From: Streptomyces sp. PTY087I2
GTDB lineage: Bacteria; Actinomycetota; Actinomycetes; Streptomycetales; Streptomycetaceae
Assembly (NCBI RefSeq): GCF_001687325.1
Contig: NZ_LZRD01000004.1
Span: forward strand, 59,135-123,134
DNA length: 64,000 nt
Direction: 5' to 3'
The position numbers and the translations under genes were made by a program. Positions 1 through 9,854 of the stretch are shown here, one piece after another. The notes under the pieces are model-generated. The model was not told the origin of the DNA and made no database searches. It was given only the letters and a program-made list of their open reading frames with translations. Positions within the stretch are counted from its first letter, which is position 1; each line of letters opens with the position of its first letter.

Positions 1-540
1 ATAGAACTGCTGCCGGAGGCCGATGCGGACCGGGCGCAGGTCTCCCTGGTCGTGGTGGACACGGTGGGCGAGTCCACCGTCCAGCTGCTGCACCGCCTCC
101 AGCGCAACACGTCCACCCGCACCGGACTGGTCGTCGGCTACTTCGAGTCGGGCGCCCTCCAGACCATGATCGAGTGCGGGGTCGCCGCCGTTCTCCGGCG
201 CGCCGAGGCCGACCAGGACCGGCTCGTCCACCTGGTGCGCGCGATGGCCAACGGCGAGGGCGTCCTGCCGGGCGATCTGCTCGGCAAGCTCCTCGACCAC
301 GTCAGCTCCCTCCAGCGGACGGTCCTCGACCCCCGCGGGCTCACCCTGTCCACGCTCACCGCGCGCGAGGCGGAGATGATCCGGCTGGTCTCGGAGGGCT
401 GCGACACCGCGGAGATCGCACAGAAGACGTCGTACTCGGAACGCACCGTCAAGAACGTCCTGCACGAGGTCGCGACCCGCCTCGAACTCCGCAACCGGGC
501 CCACGCGGTGGGCTACGCGATGCGCCACGGCCTGATCTGA
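1..540 (+). CDS. LuxR/NarL-type transcriptional regulator (5' end outside window)
   Basis: The frame is open from base 1, so the gene begins left of the window; about 179 residues are visible. The C-terminal 65 residues are a LuxR/GerE helix-turn-helix, starting LSTLTAREAEMIRLVSEG and continuing with a recognition-helix segment SYSERTVKNVLHE. The part before it resembles the end of a receiver-like domain: a strand LVVVDTV, then a strand LVVGYF and helix, as in NarL-type regulators. The aspartate of the phosphorylation site cannot be judged from this fragment. It is co-oriented with the eCIS-like genes that follow, but a 349-nt gap with a hairpin separates them. A role in regulating those genes is inference. 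Confidence 0.8.
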   Translation: MELLPEADADRAQVSLVVVDTVGESTVQLLHRLQRNTSTRTGLVVGYFESGALQTMIECGVAAVLRRAEADQDRLVHLVRAMANGEGVLPGDLLGKLLDHVSSLQRTVLDPRGLTLSTLTAREAEMIRLVSEGCDTAEIAQKTSYSERTVKNVLHEVATRLELRNRAHAVGYAMRHGLI

Positions 541-889
541 GGCGCCCTGCCCCGGCCGGAGAACGGCACGCCTCCGGCCGGGCGGCCACCGGGGCTCCCA
601 CCTGGGCCGCCACCGGGGCTGCCGAGCAGGCCCGCGCGCCGGCCCGGGCCGACCACCCGGGGCTCCCGGAACGCCCTCGCTCCCCGTGGACCGGCCCGGG
701 CCGCACCGGCGGCCCGCTCCCGGCGGACGGGCGCCCCCAAGGCACCCCGGTCACCGCCCGGCGGTCGCCCACCGCCGCAAAGGGCAGTGCTCCCTTCCCC
801 CGTTCCGGGTACTCGCGGACTGTTCTCCGGACCCGCACGGGCGCGAGGCTGGCCGGTGGAGAGTCGATCGACAGACTGTGAGGTGGGCC
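541..889. other. Intergenic region, 349 nt
   Basis: It holds the hairpin at 552-581 and a 12-nt direct repeat, GCCACCGGGGCT, at 585-596 and 609-620, a 24-nt period. The rest is GC-rich. I see no convincing -35/-10 pair, although the promoter of the coupled trio downstream should lie here. Confidence 0.5.
552..581 (+). terminator. Hairpin after the LuxR regulator
   Basis: Two perfect 10-nt arms, CCGGCCGGAG at 552-561 and CTCCGGCCGG at 572-581, flank a 10-nt loop, 12 nt after the stop codon. There is no T-tract, as is usual in Streptomyces. It probably separates the regulator transcript from the genes downstream. Confidence 0.55.
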
Positions 890-3800
890 GTGACCGGCAC
901 TGCTGGCCCGGCGAAGCATTCCCGGCTGGGCCGACTGACCGGCGCGGTGGTGCTGTTGGCGCCGCTGCTGCTCGTCGGCTCGGCCGCCGCGCCCGACGGG
1001 GCGGGGCAGGCCGTCGCCGCCCCGGCCGACGCCGAACCGGGCCAGGCGGGGCGTATCGCCTTCGCCGGGACCGAACACCGCAGCCTCGGGCGGGCCAACG
1101 ACCAGGACACCACCGACCCGCTCTTCGGCGACGGGCCCGCCCACTACGACCAGGACCCCTCCGCCCGCGGTGACGTCCTGGTCTTCACCAGCCTGCGCGA
1201 CAGCGCCAAGCCCCAGGTGTACGTACGCGGCGCGGACGGCTCCGTACGCCGGCTCACCGACGGCCGGGACGCGGCCCGCCCCGAACTCTCCCCGGACGGG
1301 CGGACCGTCGTCTTCGACTCGGCGGAGCCCGGGCCCGGCGGAACCGTCCAGCGCGACCTCTGGTCGGTCGGCGTGGACGGCTCGAATCTGCGGCGGCTCA
1401 CCGACACCGCCGACAACGAGGAGTCCCCGACCTGGTCCCCGGACGGCACGAGGATCGCGTACGCCTGCGACGGCGACACCGCGCTCGGCTGGCAGATATA
1501 CGTACGGGACACCGCCGGCGGGCCGCAGACCCGGATCAGCGACGCACCGGCCGGCGACGCCACCGAGCCCTCCTGGAACCCGGGCACCGACCCCGCCGAC
1601 CGGAACATCGTCGCGTACACCCTCACCACCAACCCCGACCCGGACGTCGACGACGGCACCGAACTGCGCGCCACCGAGGGCATCGGCACCGACCGCCCGC
1701 TGCTGGCCGGCGGGCACGCCGAGTGGGGCACCCGGTCGGCCTCCTGGCTGCCCGACGGCAAGGACATCGTCTTCCTCAGCCCCTACCACACCTGCGGCTG
1801 CGACGACTTCGACCACGTCTACCGGGTGACCGCCTTCGACGGTACGAACCCGCCGGACCAACTGGTCGACGAGAACCGCCAGGTGGGGCCGCCCACCTGG
1901 TTCCCCCCGGCCGGGACCGTCGTCGTCCCCCGGATCACCCCGGACCCCGAGACCGTCAAGAAGCCCGACGAGCTGCTGGCCGCCGCGCAGATCGTGACGC
2001 TCCAGGACGTACGGCAGGACGGCTCCGACCCCCGCGACCTGGGCCTCACCATCCTCAAGGAGGACCCGGCGGCCCGTACCAACGACAACCCCGCCGTGGA
2101 TCCCCTGTTCAACCCGGCCGAGGGCTACGACCCGTGGACCGAGCGGCAGAGCTACACGCCCGACGGCCGCCGCATCGTCGTCACCCGGTTCGAGGACACC
2201 GACGCCGGGCGGATCGAGCGGATCTGGATGGCCGACGCCGACGGCGGCAACGCGGCGGCGCTGCCGCTCGCCGGGCGCGGCCCGAACGACTGGGACACCG
2301 ACCCCGCCTTCTCGCCCGACGGCACCAAGCTCGCCTTCACCCGCACCTCGCCCGGCGGCACCGGCGACGCGGCGGGCCCCAGCCGCATCCTCGTCGCCGA
2401 CGTCGCCAGCGGTGAGATCCTTGACGAGATCCGGCCGCCCGAGGGCCAGCAGACCGGCGGCGACGCCCAGCCCACCTGGTCCTCCGACGGCGTCAACCTC
2501 GCCTTCACCCGTAACCACGTCATCAACGGCAACGGCGGCAACAAGCACATCTGGGTGGTGCCGGTCGCCGACCTCGGCCGGCAGCGGGACCTGAGCGCCA
2601 CCATCTGCCCCGGCGACTGCGACGTCATCGACGACAGCCCCGCGTTCTCCCCGGACGGCCTGAAGGTGGCGTTCAACCGCAAGGACGGCGGCGGCAGGGT
2701 CAACCAGCAGGCCGGCGTCCTCATCAAGCCCCTGAGCGGCGGCGGCTGCCGCGTCGTGCTGCCCTCCGTCCAGAAGGACAACCCCGACGGCTGCGACCTG
2801 CCGATCCCCGACACCACCGCGACCGGCCCCCACCAGCCCCGCGACGTGGCCTGGACGCCCGGCGGCGACAAGCTCGTGTTCACCGCACGCCGCGAACTCG
2901 CCCCGAACTCCCTGGAACAGCTCTCCGTCCTCGACATCGTCTCCGGCGACCTGACCCCCGTCGACAACACGCACGCCGGACGGCAGAAGGAGCCCGCCCT
3001 CCAGCAGTCCGTCGACCTGTCGCTGACCGCCCCGCCCACCCATCCCGCCGTGGAGGTCGGCTCCGACACCGAGGTGACGATCACCGTCACCAACCGGGGC
3101 CCCGCCCCCTCGCCCGGCACCATCCTCACTGTCGACGCCCCGCCCGGCGTACGGCTGGAGGAACTGACCACCGATACCGCGACCTGCGCACCCGGCACCC
3201 CCCAGTGCGACCTCGGCACCGTCCCGCCCGGCGCCGACGTGGAGATCACCGCCCGGCTGACCGGCGTCACCACCGGCATCCAGCGCGTCAACTGGTCCGT
3301 CACCGGGGCCGTCATCGACCCCAACCCCACGGACAACGCCACCGGCACGATCGTCCCGGTCGAGGACGCCCCGCCGCCCACCCCGCCCCCGACGACGCCC
3401 CCGCCGTCTCCCACCCCCACGACACCTTCCCCGACCCCTACGCCGACGACGCCTGCGCCGACACCCCCCGCACCCACCCCGCCGCCCGCGACCACACCGC
3501 CCCCGCCGCCGGCCCCCGCGCCCCCGCCGCCCGCGCCCGAGGCGGGGCCCGCCGTCACGGTGCGGGCCCAGCCCAGCCCCGGCTACGTCGGCGGCAAGGT
3601 GGTCGTCACGTACACCGTGCGCAACGGCAGGAACGCCCTGGCCACCGGCCTCCGGCTGGACCTCGGACTGCCCCGGGACATCCCAGCGGGGCCACTCCCG
3701 GCGGGTTGCACCGCGGGCGCCTGCACGCTCCCCGACCTCGCGCCCCGTGCGTCCACGGTCATCAGCGTGGTCCTGTCGCCCGACAAGGCGCTGCGTACGA

Positions 3801-4183
3801 CGATCACCGCGTCGCTCACCACCACCGGCACCGACGCGAACCTCCGCGACAACGTCTCCCGGATCCCGCTGCGCATCCTCCAGCCCCGGATCATCGCGGT
3901 GCCCAAGGTCGGCAAACCCGGCTTCGTCACCTCCGTACGCGGCAAGGACTTCCCGCCCGGCGCGCCCGTCACCCTCAGCTGGAAGCCCGGCATCACCGCC
4001 GCGGCCGCCCCGACCCGGCCGCTCGGCGACGGCACGTTCATCGCCCAGCTCCTCATCCTGGCCAAGGACCAGACCGGGCCGCGCGACATCATCGCGAAGG
4101 GCCCAGGCTTTAGCCCCGTGAAGACGGACTTCCTCGTGGTGCTCGGCACCATCACCCCGCCCGACGAGGTGATCCGCCGATGA
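890..4183 (+). CDS. Secreted TolB/PD40-type beta-propeller protein with DUF11-like domains
   Basis: This is a predicted exported protein of about 1097 residues. The GTG at 890 is preceded by GAGGTGG at good spacing; GTG 878 in the same frame is an alternative. The N-terminus has Lys/Arg residues, a hydrophobic stretch LTGAVVLLAPLLLVG and an Ala-rich cleavage region. Residues about 57-700 carry repeated PD40-like blades with the SPDGTKLAFT-type motif (SPDGRTVVFD, SPDGTRIAYA, SPDGLKVAFN). Then come a DUF11/CARDB-like domain (about 707-823), a Pro/Thr-rich linker (about 828-883), a second DUF11-like domain, and a C-terminal Ig/IPT-like domain. Its stop overlaps the ATG of the DUF4255 gene (ATGA), so the two are translationally coupled. 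Similar propellers accompany actinobacterial eCIS loci; the exact role is unknown. The repeats suggest protein or glycan binding, which is inference. Confidence 0.8.
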   Translation: MTGTAGPAKHSRLGRLTGAVVLLAPLLLVGSAAAPDGAGQAVAAPADAEPGQAGRIAFAGTEHRSLGRANDQDTTDPLFGDGPAHYDQDPSARGDVLVFTSLRDSAKPQVYVRGADGSVRRLTDGRDAARPELSPDGRTVVFDSAEPGPGGTVQRDLWSVGVDGSNLRRLTDTADNEESPTWSPDGTRIAYACDGDTALGWQIYVRDTAGGPQTRISDAPAGDATEPSWNPGTDPADRNIVAYTLTTNPDPDVDDGTELRATEGIGTDRPLLAGGHAEWGTRSASWLPDGKDIVFLSPYHTCGCDDFDHVYRVTAFDGTNPPDQLVDENRQVGPPTWFPPAGTVVVPRITPDPETVKKPDELLAAAQIVTLQDVRQDGSDPRDLGLTILKEDPAARTNDNPAVDPLFNPAEGYDPWTERQSYTPDGRRIVVTRFEDTDAGRIERIWMADADGGNAAALPLAGRGPNDWDTDPAFSPDGTKLAFTRTSPGGTGDAAGPSRILVADVASGEILDEIRPPEGQQTGGDAQPTWSSDGVNLAFTRNHVINGNGGNKHIWVVPVADLGRQRDLSATICPGDCDVIDDSPAFSPDGLKVAFNRKDGGGRVNQQAGVLIKPLSGGGCRVVLPSVQKDNPDGCDLPIPDTTATGPHQPRDVAWTPGGDKLVFTARRELAPNSLEQLSVLDIVSGDLTPVDNTHAGRQKEPALQQSVDLSLTAPPTHPAVEVGSDTEVTITVTNRGPAPSPGTILTVDAPPGVRLEELTTDTATCAPGTPQCDLGTVPPGADVEITARLTGVTTGIQRVNWSVTGAVIDPNPTDNATGTIVPVEDAPPPTPPPTTPPPSPTPTTPSPTPTPTTPAPTPPAPTPPPATTPPPPPAPAPPPPAPEAGPAVTVRAQPSPGYVGGKVVVTYTVRNGRNALATGLRLDLGLPRDIPAGPLPAGCTAGACTLPDLAPRASTVISVVLSPDKALRTTITASLTTTGTDANLRDNVSRIPLRILQPRIIAVPKVGKPGFVTSVRGKDFPPGAPVTLSWKPGITAAAAPTRPLGDGTFIAQLLILAKDQTGPRDIIAKGPGFSPVKTDFLVVLGTITPPDEVIRR

Positions 4184-4884
4184 TCCACGAAGTCGACGAA
4201 GGGCTGCGGCTGTTGCTCGCCGAGGCCGGACTGGAGGACAGCGGCGTCGACCTGGTCTTCGACGCCCCGACGAAGGACTGGTCGGCCCGTCGCAACGCCC
4301 CGACCATCAGCGTCTTCCTGCACGGCATCCGCGAGGACGCGGCCCGGCGGCGTACCGGCACGGCCGAGACGCACGACGAGGAAGGTGTCGTCACCGGGTG
4401 GCGGACCCCGCCGCGCTGGTTCGAGCTGACGTATCTGGTCACCGCCTGGACCAACCGCCCGCAGGACGAACACCGCTTGCTCTCCGAGGTGTTGCGCACT
4501 CTCGTCCGCACCGACACGCTGCCCGCCCGGCTGCACACCGGCAGCCTCGCGGAACTCGGCCTGACCGTCGAGCTGGAGGCGGCGGGCCCCGGAGCCGGCG
4601 GCCCGTCGGCCTCCGACGTCTGGTCCGCGCTCGGCGGCGAGCTGAAGGCCGCTATCGACCTGCGGGTCCTGGCCCCGCTGGCCGGCGAACGCACCGCCGC
4701 CGGACCGCCGGTCACCGAGGGCCTCGTCATGAAGACCGCACCGCACCTGGACGGCGACCCCGGCGACCCCGGCCGCCGGCTGCGCTACGACGGGGCGACC
4801 GACCCCGGCGGGCAGGGCTTCGCCGCACCCCGGGAACGGCGTCTGCCACCCGGCCGACGCAGGCGGGGGAACGCCGCACGATGA
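4180..4884 (+). CDS. DUF4255 / Pvc16 N-terminal domain protein (eCIS tail-terminator type)
   Basis: The product is 234 aa and begins MIHEVDEGLRLLLAEAG, the pattern of the Pvc16 N-terminal (DUF4255) family. It goes on through a beta-rich core containing APTISVFLHGIRED and PRWFELTYLVTAWTNRPQDEHRLLSEVLRTL, which are typical of that family. In PVC/Afp particles the Pvc16-type protein caps the sheath and tube end and fixes particle length (established for the family). The last 40 residues are Pro/Gly/Arg-rich and probably disordered. The start overlaps the upstream stop (ATGA), and its own stop overlaps the AAA+ start in the same way. That order, DUF4255 then AAA+ ATPase, is characteristic of eCIS loci and strengthens the call. 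Confidence 0.82.
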   Translation: MIHEVDEGLRLLLAEAGLEDSGVDLVFDAPTKDWSARRNAPTISVFLHGIREDAARRRTGTAETHDEEGVVTGWRTPPRWFELTYLVTAWTNRPQDEHRLLSEVLRTLVRTDTLPARLHTGSLAELGLTVELEAAGPGAGGPSASDVWSALGGELKAAIDLRVLAPLAGERTAAGPPVTEGLVMKTAPHLDGDPGDPGRRLRYDGATDPGGQGFAAPRERRLPPGRRRRGNAAR

Positions 4885-7004
4885 CCCAGGCAGTACAAGA
4901 GGCCGAGCAGGCATGCGCGTTGACCGATGTCGAAGCGCTCTGGGAACGGCTCGGCCACGTCGAGCAGCGGGTCCGGGAAGCCGTCGCCGCCCGCCGGGCC
5001 GTCGACCCGGACCCCGACGACCCCTACCGGGGGCAGTACCTCACCCCCGAGGCCGCGGCCCGCATCCTGGAGACCCGCGACGCGTTCACCCCCGTACCGG
5101 TGTACGGGGACGGGGCGCCGGGCGGCGCGGAAGACGGCGGCAGGCTCGGCGAGTTGGCCGAACGCTTCGGGCTGACCCCGCCGGACGTCGACCTCCTGCT
5201 GGTCGCCCTCGCCCCGGACATTGACCCCCGGTTCGAGCGGCTGTACGGCTACCTCAACGACGACCTCACCCGCCGCCGGCCCACCATCGGCCTCGCCCTG
5301 GAACTCTGCGGGCTGCCCGCCGCAGGCTCCGGCCGCTTCCGGTTCTCGCCGTCCGCCCCGCTCGTCGCGGGCGGCCTGCTGGAGATCGCCGACACCGAAC
5401 GCCCGCTTCTCTCACGCCTGTTGTGCGTCCCCGACCGGGTCACCGCCCATCTCCTCGGCAACGACGAGACCGACGGCCGACTGCGCGGGATCGTCCGCGA
5501 GGACACCCGCATGCCGGAGCCGGACGGACGGCCCGAGGTCCTCCGGATCGCGGCCGCCCTCGGCACCGGCAGCGGACTGGTCCACCTGCTCGACCGGGGC
5601 GGCGACCCGCACGGCCTCGCGGTCGAGGCCCTGCACGCCACCGGCCGGCGCCCCCTCGTCGTCGACATCGCCGCGCTCGCCACCGCGCCCGAACCGGCCA
5701 TGCTCGTACGGGCGTTGGCGACCGAGGCCTGCCTCGGCCGGGCCGGGGTGATCCTCGGCCCGCTCGAAACGCTCGCCCCCGAACGCCCCGAGGGGGCCCG
5801 GCTGCTCGGGTCCCTGTGCGCGGCGCTCGGCTCGACGCCCCTGATCGCGTACGGCAAGAAGAACTGGGACCCGCTGTGGACCCCGGAGAGCCCGGTGCCC
5901 GTCACCGTCCCGCCGCCCGGCCCCGACGGCATGGCGCGGCAGTGGCGGCGGGCGCTCGCCGACGCGGGGCGCTCGGTCGGCCTGTCCGCGGCGCACGCCA
6001 CCGCCGACGACGCGCTCGTCGAGGCGGCCGCCGCCTACCGGCTCGACTCCGGCCAGCTGCGCCGGGCCGCGACCGTCGCCTCCCGGCTCGCCGTCCTCGG
6101 GCCCCGGCCGGTCACCCCGGAGGACCTGCGCGCCGCGGTCCGCGCCCAGAACGGCGCGGGCCTGGAACGGCTCGCCCGCCGCATCGAGCCCGGCGTCGGC
6201 TGGGACGACCTGGTGCTGCCCCCGGCCACCCGCACCCAGCTCGCCGAACTCGCCCTGCGCGCCCGCCACCGCGAGACGGTCCTCGGGCAGTGGCGGATGC
6301 GGCCGGGCGGCGGCCGGGGGAGAGGCGTCATCGCCCTGTTCGCCGGGGAGTCCGGCACCGGAAAGACCATGTCCGCCGAGGTCGTCGCCGCCGAACTGGG
6401 CATGGAGCTCTACGTCGTGGACCTCTCCACCGTGGTCGACAAATACATCGGAGAGACCGAGAAGAACCTGGAACGCATCTTCGCCGAGGCGTCCGACGTC
6501 AACGGCATCCTGCTGTTCGACGAGGCCGACGCGATCTTCGGCAAGCGCTCCCAGGTGAACGACTCCCGCGACAAGCACGCCAACATGGAGTCGGCCTACC
6601 TCCTCCAGCGCATGGAGTCCTTCGACGGCATCGCCGTGCTCACCACCAACCTCCGGGCCAACCTCGACGAGGCGTTCACCCGCCGCCTCGACGTGATCGC
6701 CGAGTTCCCGATGCCCGACGCCCGCCAGCGCCTCGCCCTCTGGGACCGCTGCCTGGGCCCGGCGATCCCGCGCGACGCCACGCTCGACCTGGAGTTCTGC
6801 GCGGACCGCTTCGAGCTGGCGGGCGGCTCGATCCGGGCCTGCGCGGTGACCGCGGCCTACCTCGCGGCGGAGTCGGACGCCCCGCTGACCATGGACCAGC
6901 TCGTCACGGCGGTGCTCCAGGAGTACCGCAAGCTGGGGCGGCTGGTGCTGGAGAGCGAGTTCGGCCCGTGGCTGGCGAAGGAGCGGGCGCGCGGGGGGCG
7001 GTAG
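4881..7004 (+). CDS. AAA+ ATPase of eCIS type (Pvc15/Afp15-like)
   Basis: The product is 707 aa. The C-terminal AAA+ module has Walker A GESGTGKT near residue 490, Walker B ILLFDEAD near residue 545, an FGKRSQ segment right after it, sensor-1 VLTTN, and a probable arginine finger in FTRRLDV. The N-terminal 430 residues form a family-specific region, with a start LEALWERLGHVEQRVREAV-like helix and the YLTPEAAARIL segment seen in Pvc15-type ATPases. In eCIS this ATPase is thought to support particle assembly or effector loading. It is coupled to the DUF4255 gene by an ATGA overlap. Its stop lies only 11 nt from the stop of the convergent arginine deiminase gene, so no structural eCIS gene follows it here. 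Confidence 0.85.
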   Translation: MTQAVQEAEQACALTDVEALWERLGHVEQRVREAVAARRAVDPDPDDPYRGQYLTPEAAARILETRDAFTPVPVYGDGAPGGAEDGGRLGELAERFGLTPPDVDLLLVALAPDIDPRFERLYGYLNDDLTRRRPTIGLALELCGLPAAGSGRFRFSPSAPLVAGGLLEIADTERPLLSRLLCVPDRVTAHLLGNDETDGRLRGIVREDTRMPEPDGRPEVLRIAAALGTGSGLVHLLDRGGDPHGLAVEALHATGRRPLVVDIAALATAPEPAMLVRALATEACLGRAGVILGPLETLAPERPEGARLLGSLCAALGSTPLIAYGKKNWDPLWTPESPVPVTVPPPGPDGMARQWRRALADAGRSVGLSAAHATADDALVEAAAAYRLDSGQLRRAATVASRLAVLGPRPVTPEDLRAAVRAQNGAGLERLARRIEPGVGWDDLVLPPATRTQLAELALRARHRETVLGQWRMRPGGGRGRGVIALFAGESGTGKTMSAEVVAAELGMELYVVDLSTVVDKYIGETEKNLERIFAEASDVNGILLFDEADAIFGKRSQVNDSRDKHANMESAYLLQRMESFDGIAVLTTNLRANLDEAFTRRLDVIAEFPMPDARQRLALWDRCLGPAIPRDATLDLEFCADRFELAGGSIRACAVTAAYLAAESDAPLTMDQLVTAVLQEYRKLGRLVLESEFGPWLAKERARGGR

Positions 7005-7015
7005 CCCGTACGGCG

Positions 7016-8272
7016 TCAGAAGTCCACCGCGTCGCGGATCAGCGGGCAGGTCATGCAGTGCCCGCCGCCCCGGCCCCGCCCCAGCTCCGCACCGACGATC
7101 GTGATGACCTCCACCCCGGCCCGCCGCAGCAGGGCGTTGGTCTGGGTGTTGCGGTCGTAGGTGAAGACCACCCCCGGCTCCAGGGCCACCGCGTTGTTGC
7201 CGCTGTCCCACTGCTGGCGCTCCGAGGCGTAGACGTCGCCGCCCGTCTCGATCACCCGCAGCTGGGGCAGGCCCAGGGCGCGGGCCACGACCTCGGTGAA
7301 GGGGGTGGCGCCCTCGTCGGTGATCTCGATCTCGGGCGCCCGGTCCGAGGGCCGCAGCGAGAACGTGTGGACGTCGTCCATGATGCGCGGGTACAGCGTG
7401 ACGATGTCCCGGTCCGCGAAGGTGAACACCGTGTCCAGGTGCATCGCGGAGCGCAGCTTCGGCATTCCGGCGACGATGACGTGCTCGGCCGCCCCCTGCG
7501 CGAACAGCGCCGCCGCGACCTGGGTGATCGCCTGGCGGGAGGTCCGTTCGCTCATGCCCATGAGGACGACGCCGTTGCCGACCGGCATGATGTCGCCGCC
7601 CTCGAACGTGGCCCGGCCCCAGTCCTTCTCGGGGTCGCCCCACCAGATCGTGGAGCCCCGGAAGTCGGGGTGGAAGGTGTAGACCGCCTTCATCAGCAGG
7701 GTCTCGTCGTGCCGGGCGGGCCAGTACAGCGGGTTGAGCGTCACCCCGCTGTAGAGCCAGCAGGTGGTGTCCCGGGTGTAGAGGGTGTTCGGCAGCGGCG
7801 GCATCAGGTACTCCCGCGCCCCCGTGCCCTCCCGGGCGAGACCCACGTACGCCGAACGGAACTCCTCCGGAAGGTCGGCGATGGCCAGACCGCCGATGAG
7901 ATGGTCGGACAGCCGGCGCGGCGTCAGGGAGTCGAGGAAGGCGCGGGTGTCGTCGACCAGCCCGAGACCCACCTCGTTCGCGTCGATCTTCCGGTCCAGC
8001 AGCCAGGACCTGGCCTCCGGGATCGCCATGGTCGCGGCGAGCAGCGCGTGCAGTTCGACGACCTCCACCCCCCGTTCGGTGAGCTGGGCGACGAAGTCGG
8101 CGTGGTCCCGCTGCGCGTTCTCCACCCACATCACGTCGTCGAACAGCAGATCGTCGGAGTTGGTCGGGGTCAGCCTGCGGTGGGCCATGCCGGGGGCGCA
8201 GACCAGGACCTTGCGCAGCCGCCCCACTTCGGAGTGGACGCCGAGGACGGAAGCGGGGGCGACAGGTGGCAC
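7016..8272 (-). CDS. arcA: Arginine deiminase
   Basis: The 418-aa product hydrolyses arginine to citrulline and ammonia in the cytoplasm. GTG at 8272 was chosen because GAAAGG lies 6 nt upstream and the protein then begins just before [17 protein letters not shown], the usual ADI N-terminus; the length matches the family (about 410 aa). Visible family motifs include [20 protein letters not shown] and the C-terminal GGGHCMTCP, whose Cys is the catalytic nucleophile. It is the second gene of a two-gene operon, 52 nt after an arcD-like antiporter gene. Ornithine carbamoyltransferase and carbamate kinase, the other ADI-pathway enzymes, are not in the window. Confidence 0.95.
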   Translation of the reverse strand: MPPVAPASVLGVHSEVGRLRKVLVCAPGMAHRRLTPTNSDDLLFDDVMWVENAQRDHADFVAQLTERGVEVVELHALLAATMAIPEARSWLLDRKIDANEVGLGLVDDTRAFLDSLTPRRLSDHLIGGLAIADLPEEFRSAYVGLAREGTGAREYLMPPLPNTLYTRDTTCWLYSGVTLNPLYWPARHDETLLMKAVYTFHPDFRGSTIWWGDPEKDWGRATFEGGDIMPVGNGVVLMGMSERTSRQAITQVAAALFAQGAAEHVIVAGMPKLRSAMHLDTVFTFADRDIVTLYPRIMDDVHTFSLRPSDRAPEIEITDEGATPFTEVVARALGLPQLRVIETGGDVYASERQQWDSGNNAVALEPGVVFTYDRNTQTNALLRRAGVEVITIVGAELGRGRGGGHCMTCPLIRDAVDF

Positions 8273-8324
8273 GGTGGGCCTTTCACTCGGTGAATCGGGG
8301 GTTCTGTCCGTACGGGGCCGGGGC

Positions 8325-9764
8325 TCACAGCTCGATCCAGCCGAGGGCCAGCGCCGCGACGCCGACGGCGGCACCGGCCACCGACACCGCGCAGATGACC
8401 GCCTCACCCGGGGAGAAGAGCCTGCGCCCCTGCTCCCTGCGGGACATGACGAAGAGGAAGGTCGCCGGGGCGTAGAGGATGAGGGAGACGAGGACGAACT
8501 TCGGCCCGGCCGCGTACAGCAGGAACGCGGTGTAGAGCGTCGCCACGACGGCGATGACCAGCTCGCGCCGGGGGGAGCGTCCCACCGAGCCCCAGCGCTC
8601 CGGCCGGGCCGCGACCTTCACCGCGAAGCTGGCGGCGAGCAGGAACGGGATCAGGCTCAGCGCGCTGGTCAGATCGAGGGCGAAGGTGAACGCGTCGTCG
8701 GAGAAGAGCGTCACGACGAGCATGATCTGGCTCAGACATGTGGTCAGGAGCAGCGCGTTCTCGGGTACGTCCGCCGCGGTCGACTGCCCGAGGAAGCGCG
8801 GCATGTCCTTGTCCTTGGCGGCGACGAAGAGGACCTCGGCGGCCATCAGGGTCCAGGCGAGGTAGGCGCCGAGCACGGAGACGATGAGGCCGACGCTGAT
8901 GAAGACCTTCCCCCAGGTCCCCACGGCCGACTCCAGCACCTCGGCCATCGACGGCTGCCGCAGCTCGGCGATCTCGGCCATCGGCAGCAGCCCGTAACTG
9001 ACGATCGTGACGGAGGCGAAGACGGCGAACACGCTCAGGAAGCCCAGGACGGTGGCCCGGCCGACGTCCTCGCGGCGCTTGGCGTGCCGCGAGTACACGC
9101 TGGCCCCCTCGACGCCGAGGAAGACGAACACGGTGGCGAGCATCGTCCCGCGGACCTGGTCGAAGAGGGTGCCGGCCTCGGCGGTCCCGCTGAAGTTGTC
9201 GGCGAAGACGGAGGGTTCGAAGAAGAACAGCGCCAGCACGACGAAGAAGAGGATCGGCACGATCTTCGCGACGGTGACGATCCGGTTGATCGCCGCCGCC
9301 TCCTTGACGCCTCGCCGGATCAGCAGGAAGAACCCCCACAGCCCCACCGAGGAGACGACCACCGCCGTCACCGTGTCGCCGTCGCCCAGCGCGGGCGCCA
9401 CCGCGCCGACCGTCGACATGATGAGCACCCAGTAGGTGACGTTGCCGACGCAGGCGCTGGCCCAGTAGCCGAAGGCGGAGAAGAAGCCGAGGTATTCGCC
9501 GAACCCCGCCTTCGCGTACGCGTAGACCCCGGCGTCCAGGTCCGGCCGCCGCACGGCGAGCGCCTGGAAGACGAACGCGAGCATGAGCATGCCCGTCCCG
9601 GCGACCGCCCAGGCGATCAGGGCCCCCGCGACCCCGGTCTCCTGCGCGAACCGCCGCGGCAGCGAGAAGACCCCGGCCCCGACCATCGAGCCGACCACCA
9701 TCGCGGTCAGGGTCGGGAGCGTCAGTTTGGCGGCCGGTCGCGGCGGGGCCTCGGGATGGCTCAT
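8325..9764 (-). CDS. arcD: Arginine/ornithine antiporter-like APC permease
   Basis: The product is about 479 aa with some 12 hydrophobic segments. The N-terminus, [20 protein letters not shown], carries the GAGVF glycine-rich motif of the basic amino-acid/polyamine antiporter branch of the APC superfamily. ATG 9764 follows GAGGGAAACC, a good ribosome site; ATG 9788 is an in-frame alternative. Its place directly upstream of arcA on the same strand supports arginine uptake coupled to ornithine export, as in known arcDA pairs. Substrate specificity is inferred from the neighbour and the family. The symbol is by similarity of type and context. Confidence 0.85.
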   Translation of the reverse strand: MSHPEAPPRPAAKLTLPTLTAMVVGSMVGAGVFSLPRRFAQETGVAGALIAWAVAGTGMLMLAFVFQALAVRRPDLDAGVYAYAKAGFGEYLGFFSAFGYWASACVGNVTYWVLIMSTVGAVAPALGDGDTVTAVVVSSVGLWGFFLLIRRGVKEAAAINRIVTVAKIVPILFFVVLALFFFEPSVFADNFSGTAEAGTLFDQVRGTMLATVFVFLGVEGASVYSRHAKRREDVGRATVLGFLSVFAVFASVTIVSYGLLPMAEIAELRQPSMAEVLESAVGTWGKVFISVGLIVSVLGAYLAWTLMAAEVLFVAAKDKDMPRFLGQSTAADVPENALLLTTCLSQIMLVVTLFSDDAFTFALDLTSALSLIPFLLAASFAVKVAARPERWGSVGRSPRRELVIAVVATLYTAFLLYAAGPKFVLVSLILYAPATFLFVMSRREQGRRLFSPGEAVICAVSVAGAAVGVAALALGWIEL

Positions 9765-9854
9765 GGTTTCCCTCGTCGATGCGGTCATCGGCCAACCAGG
9801 GAAAGCTAGCAATACGTCGGGCGCTTTGTCCGGAAATGGGGGTGGGTGTGACCG

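Noticed and set aside
449..3043. Long open frame on the minus strand across the beta-propeller gene
   Set aside because: It is antisense to a gene with clear domains, has no ribosome site and reflects high GC, which removes stop codons. Similar frames at 5423-8293, 2152-3558 and 40275-43316 were dropped for the same reason.
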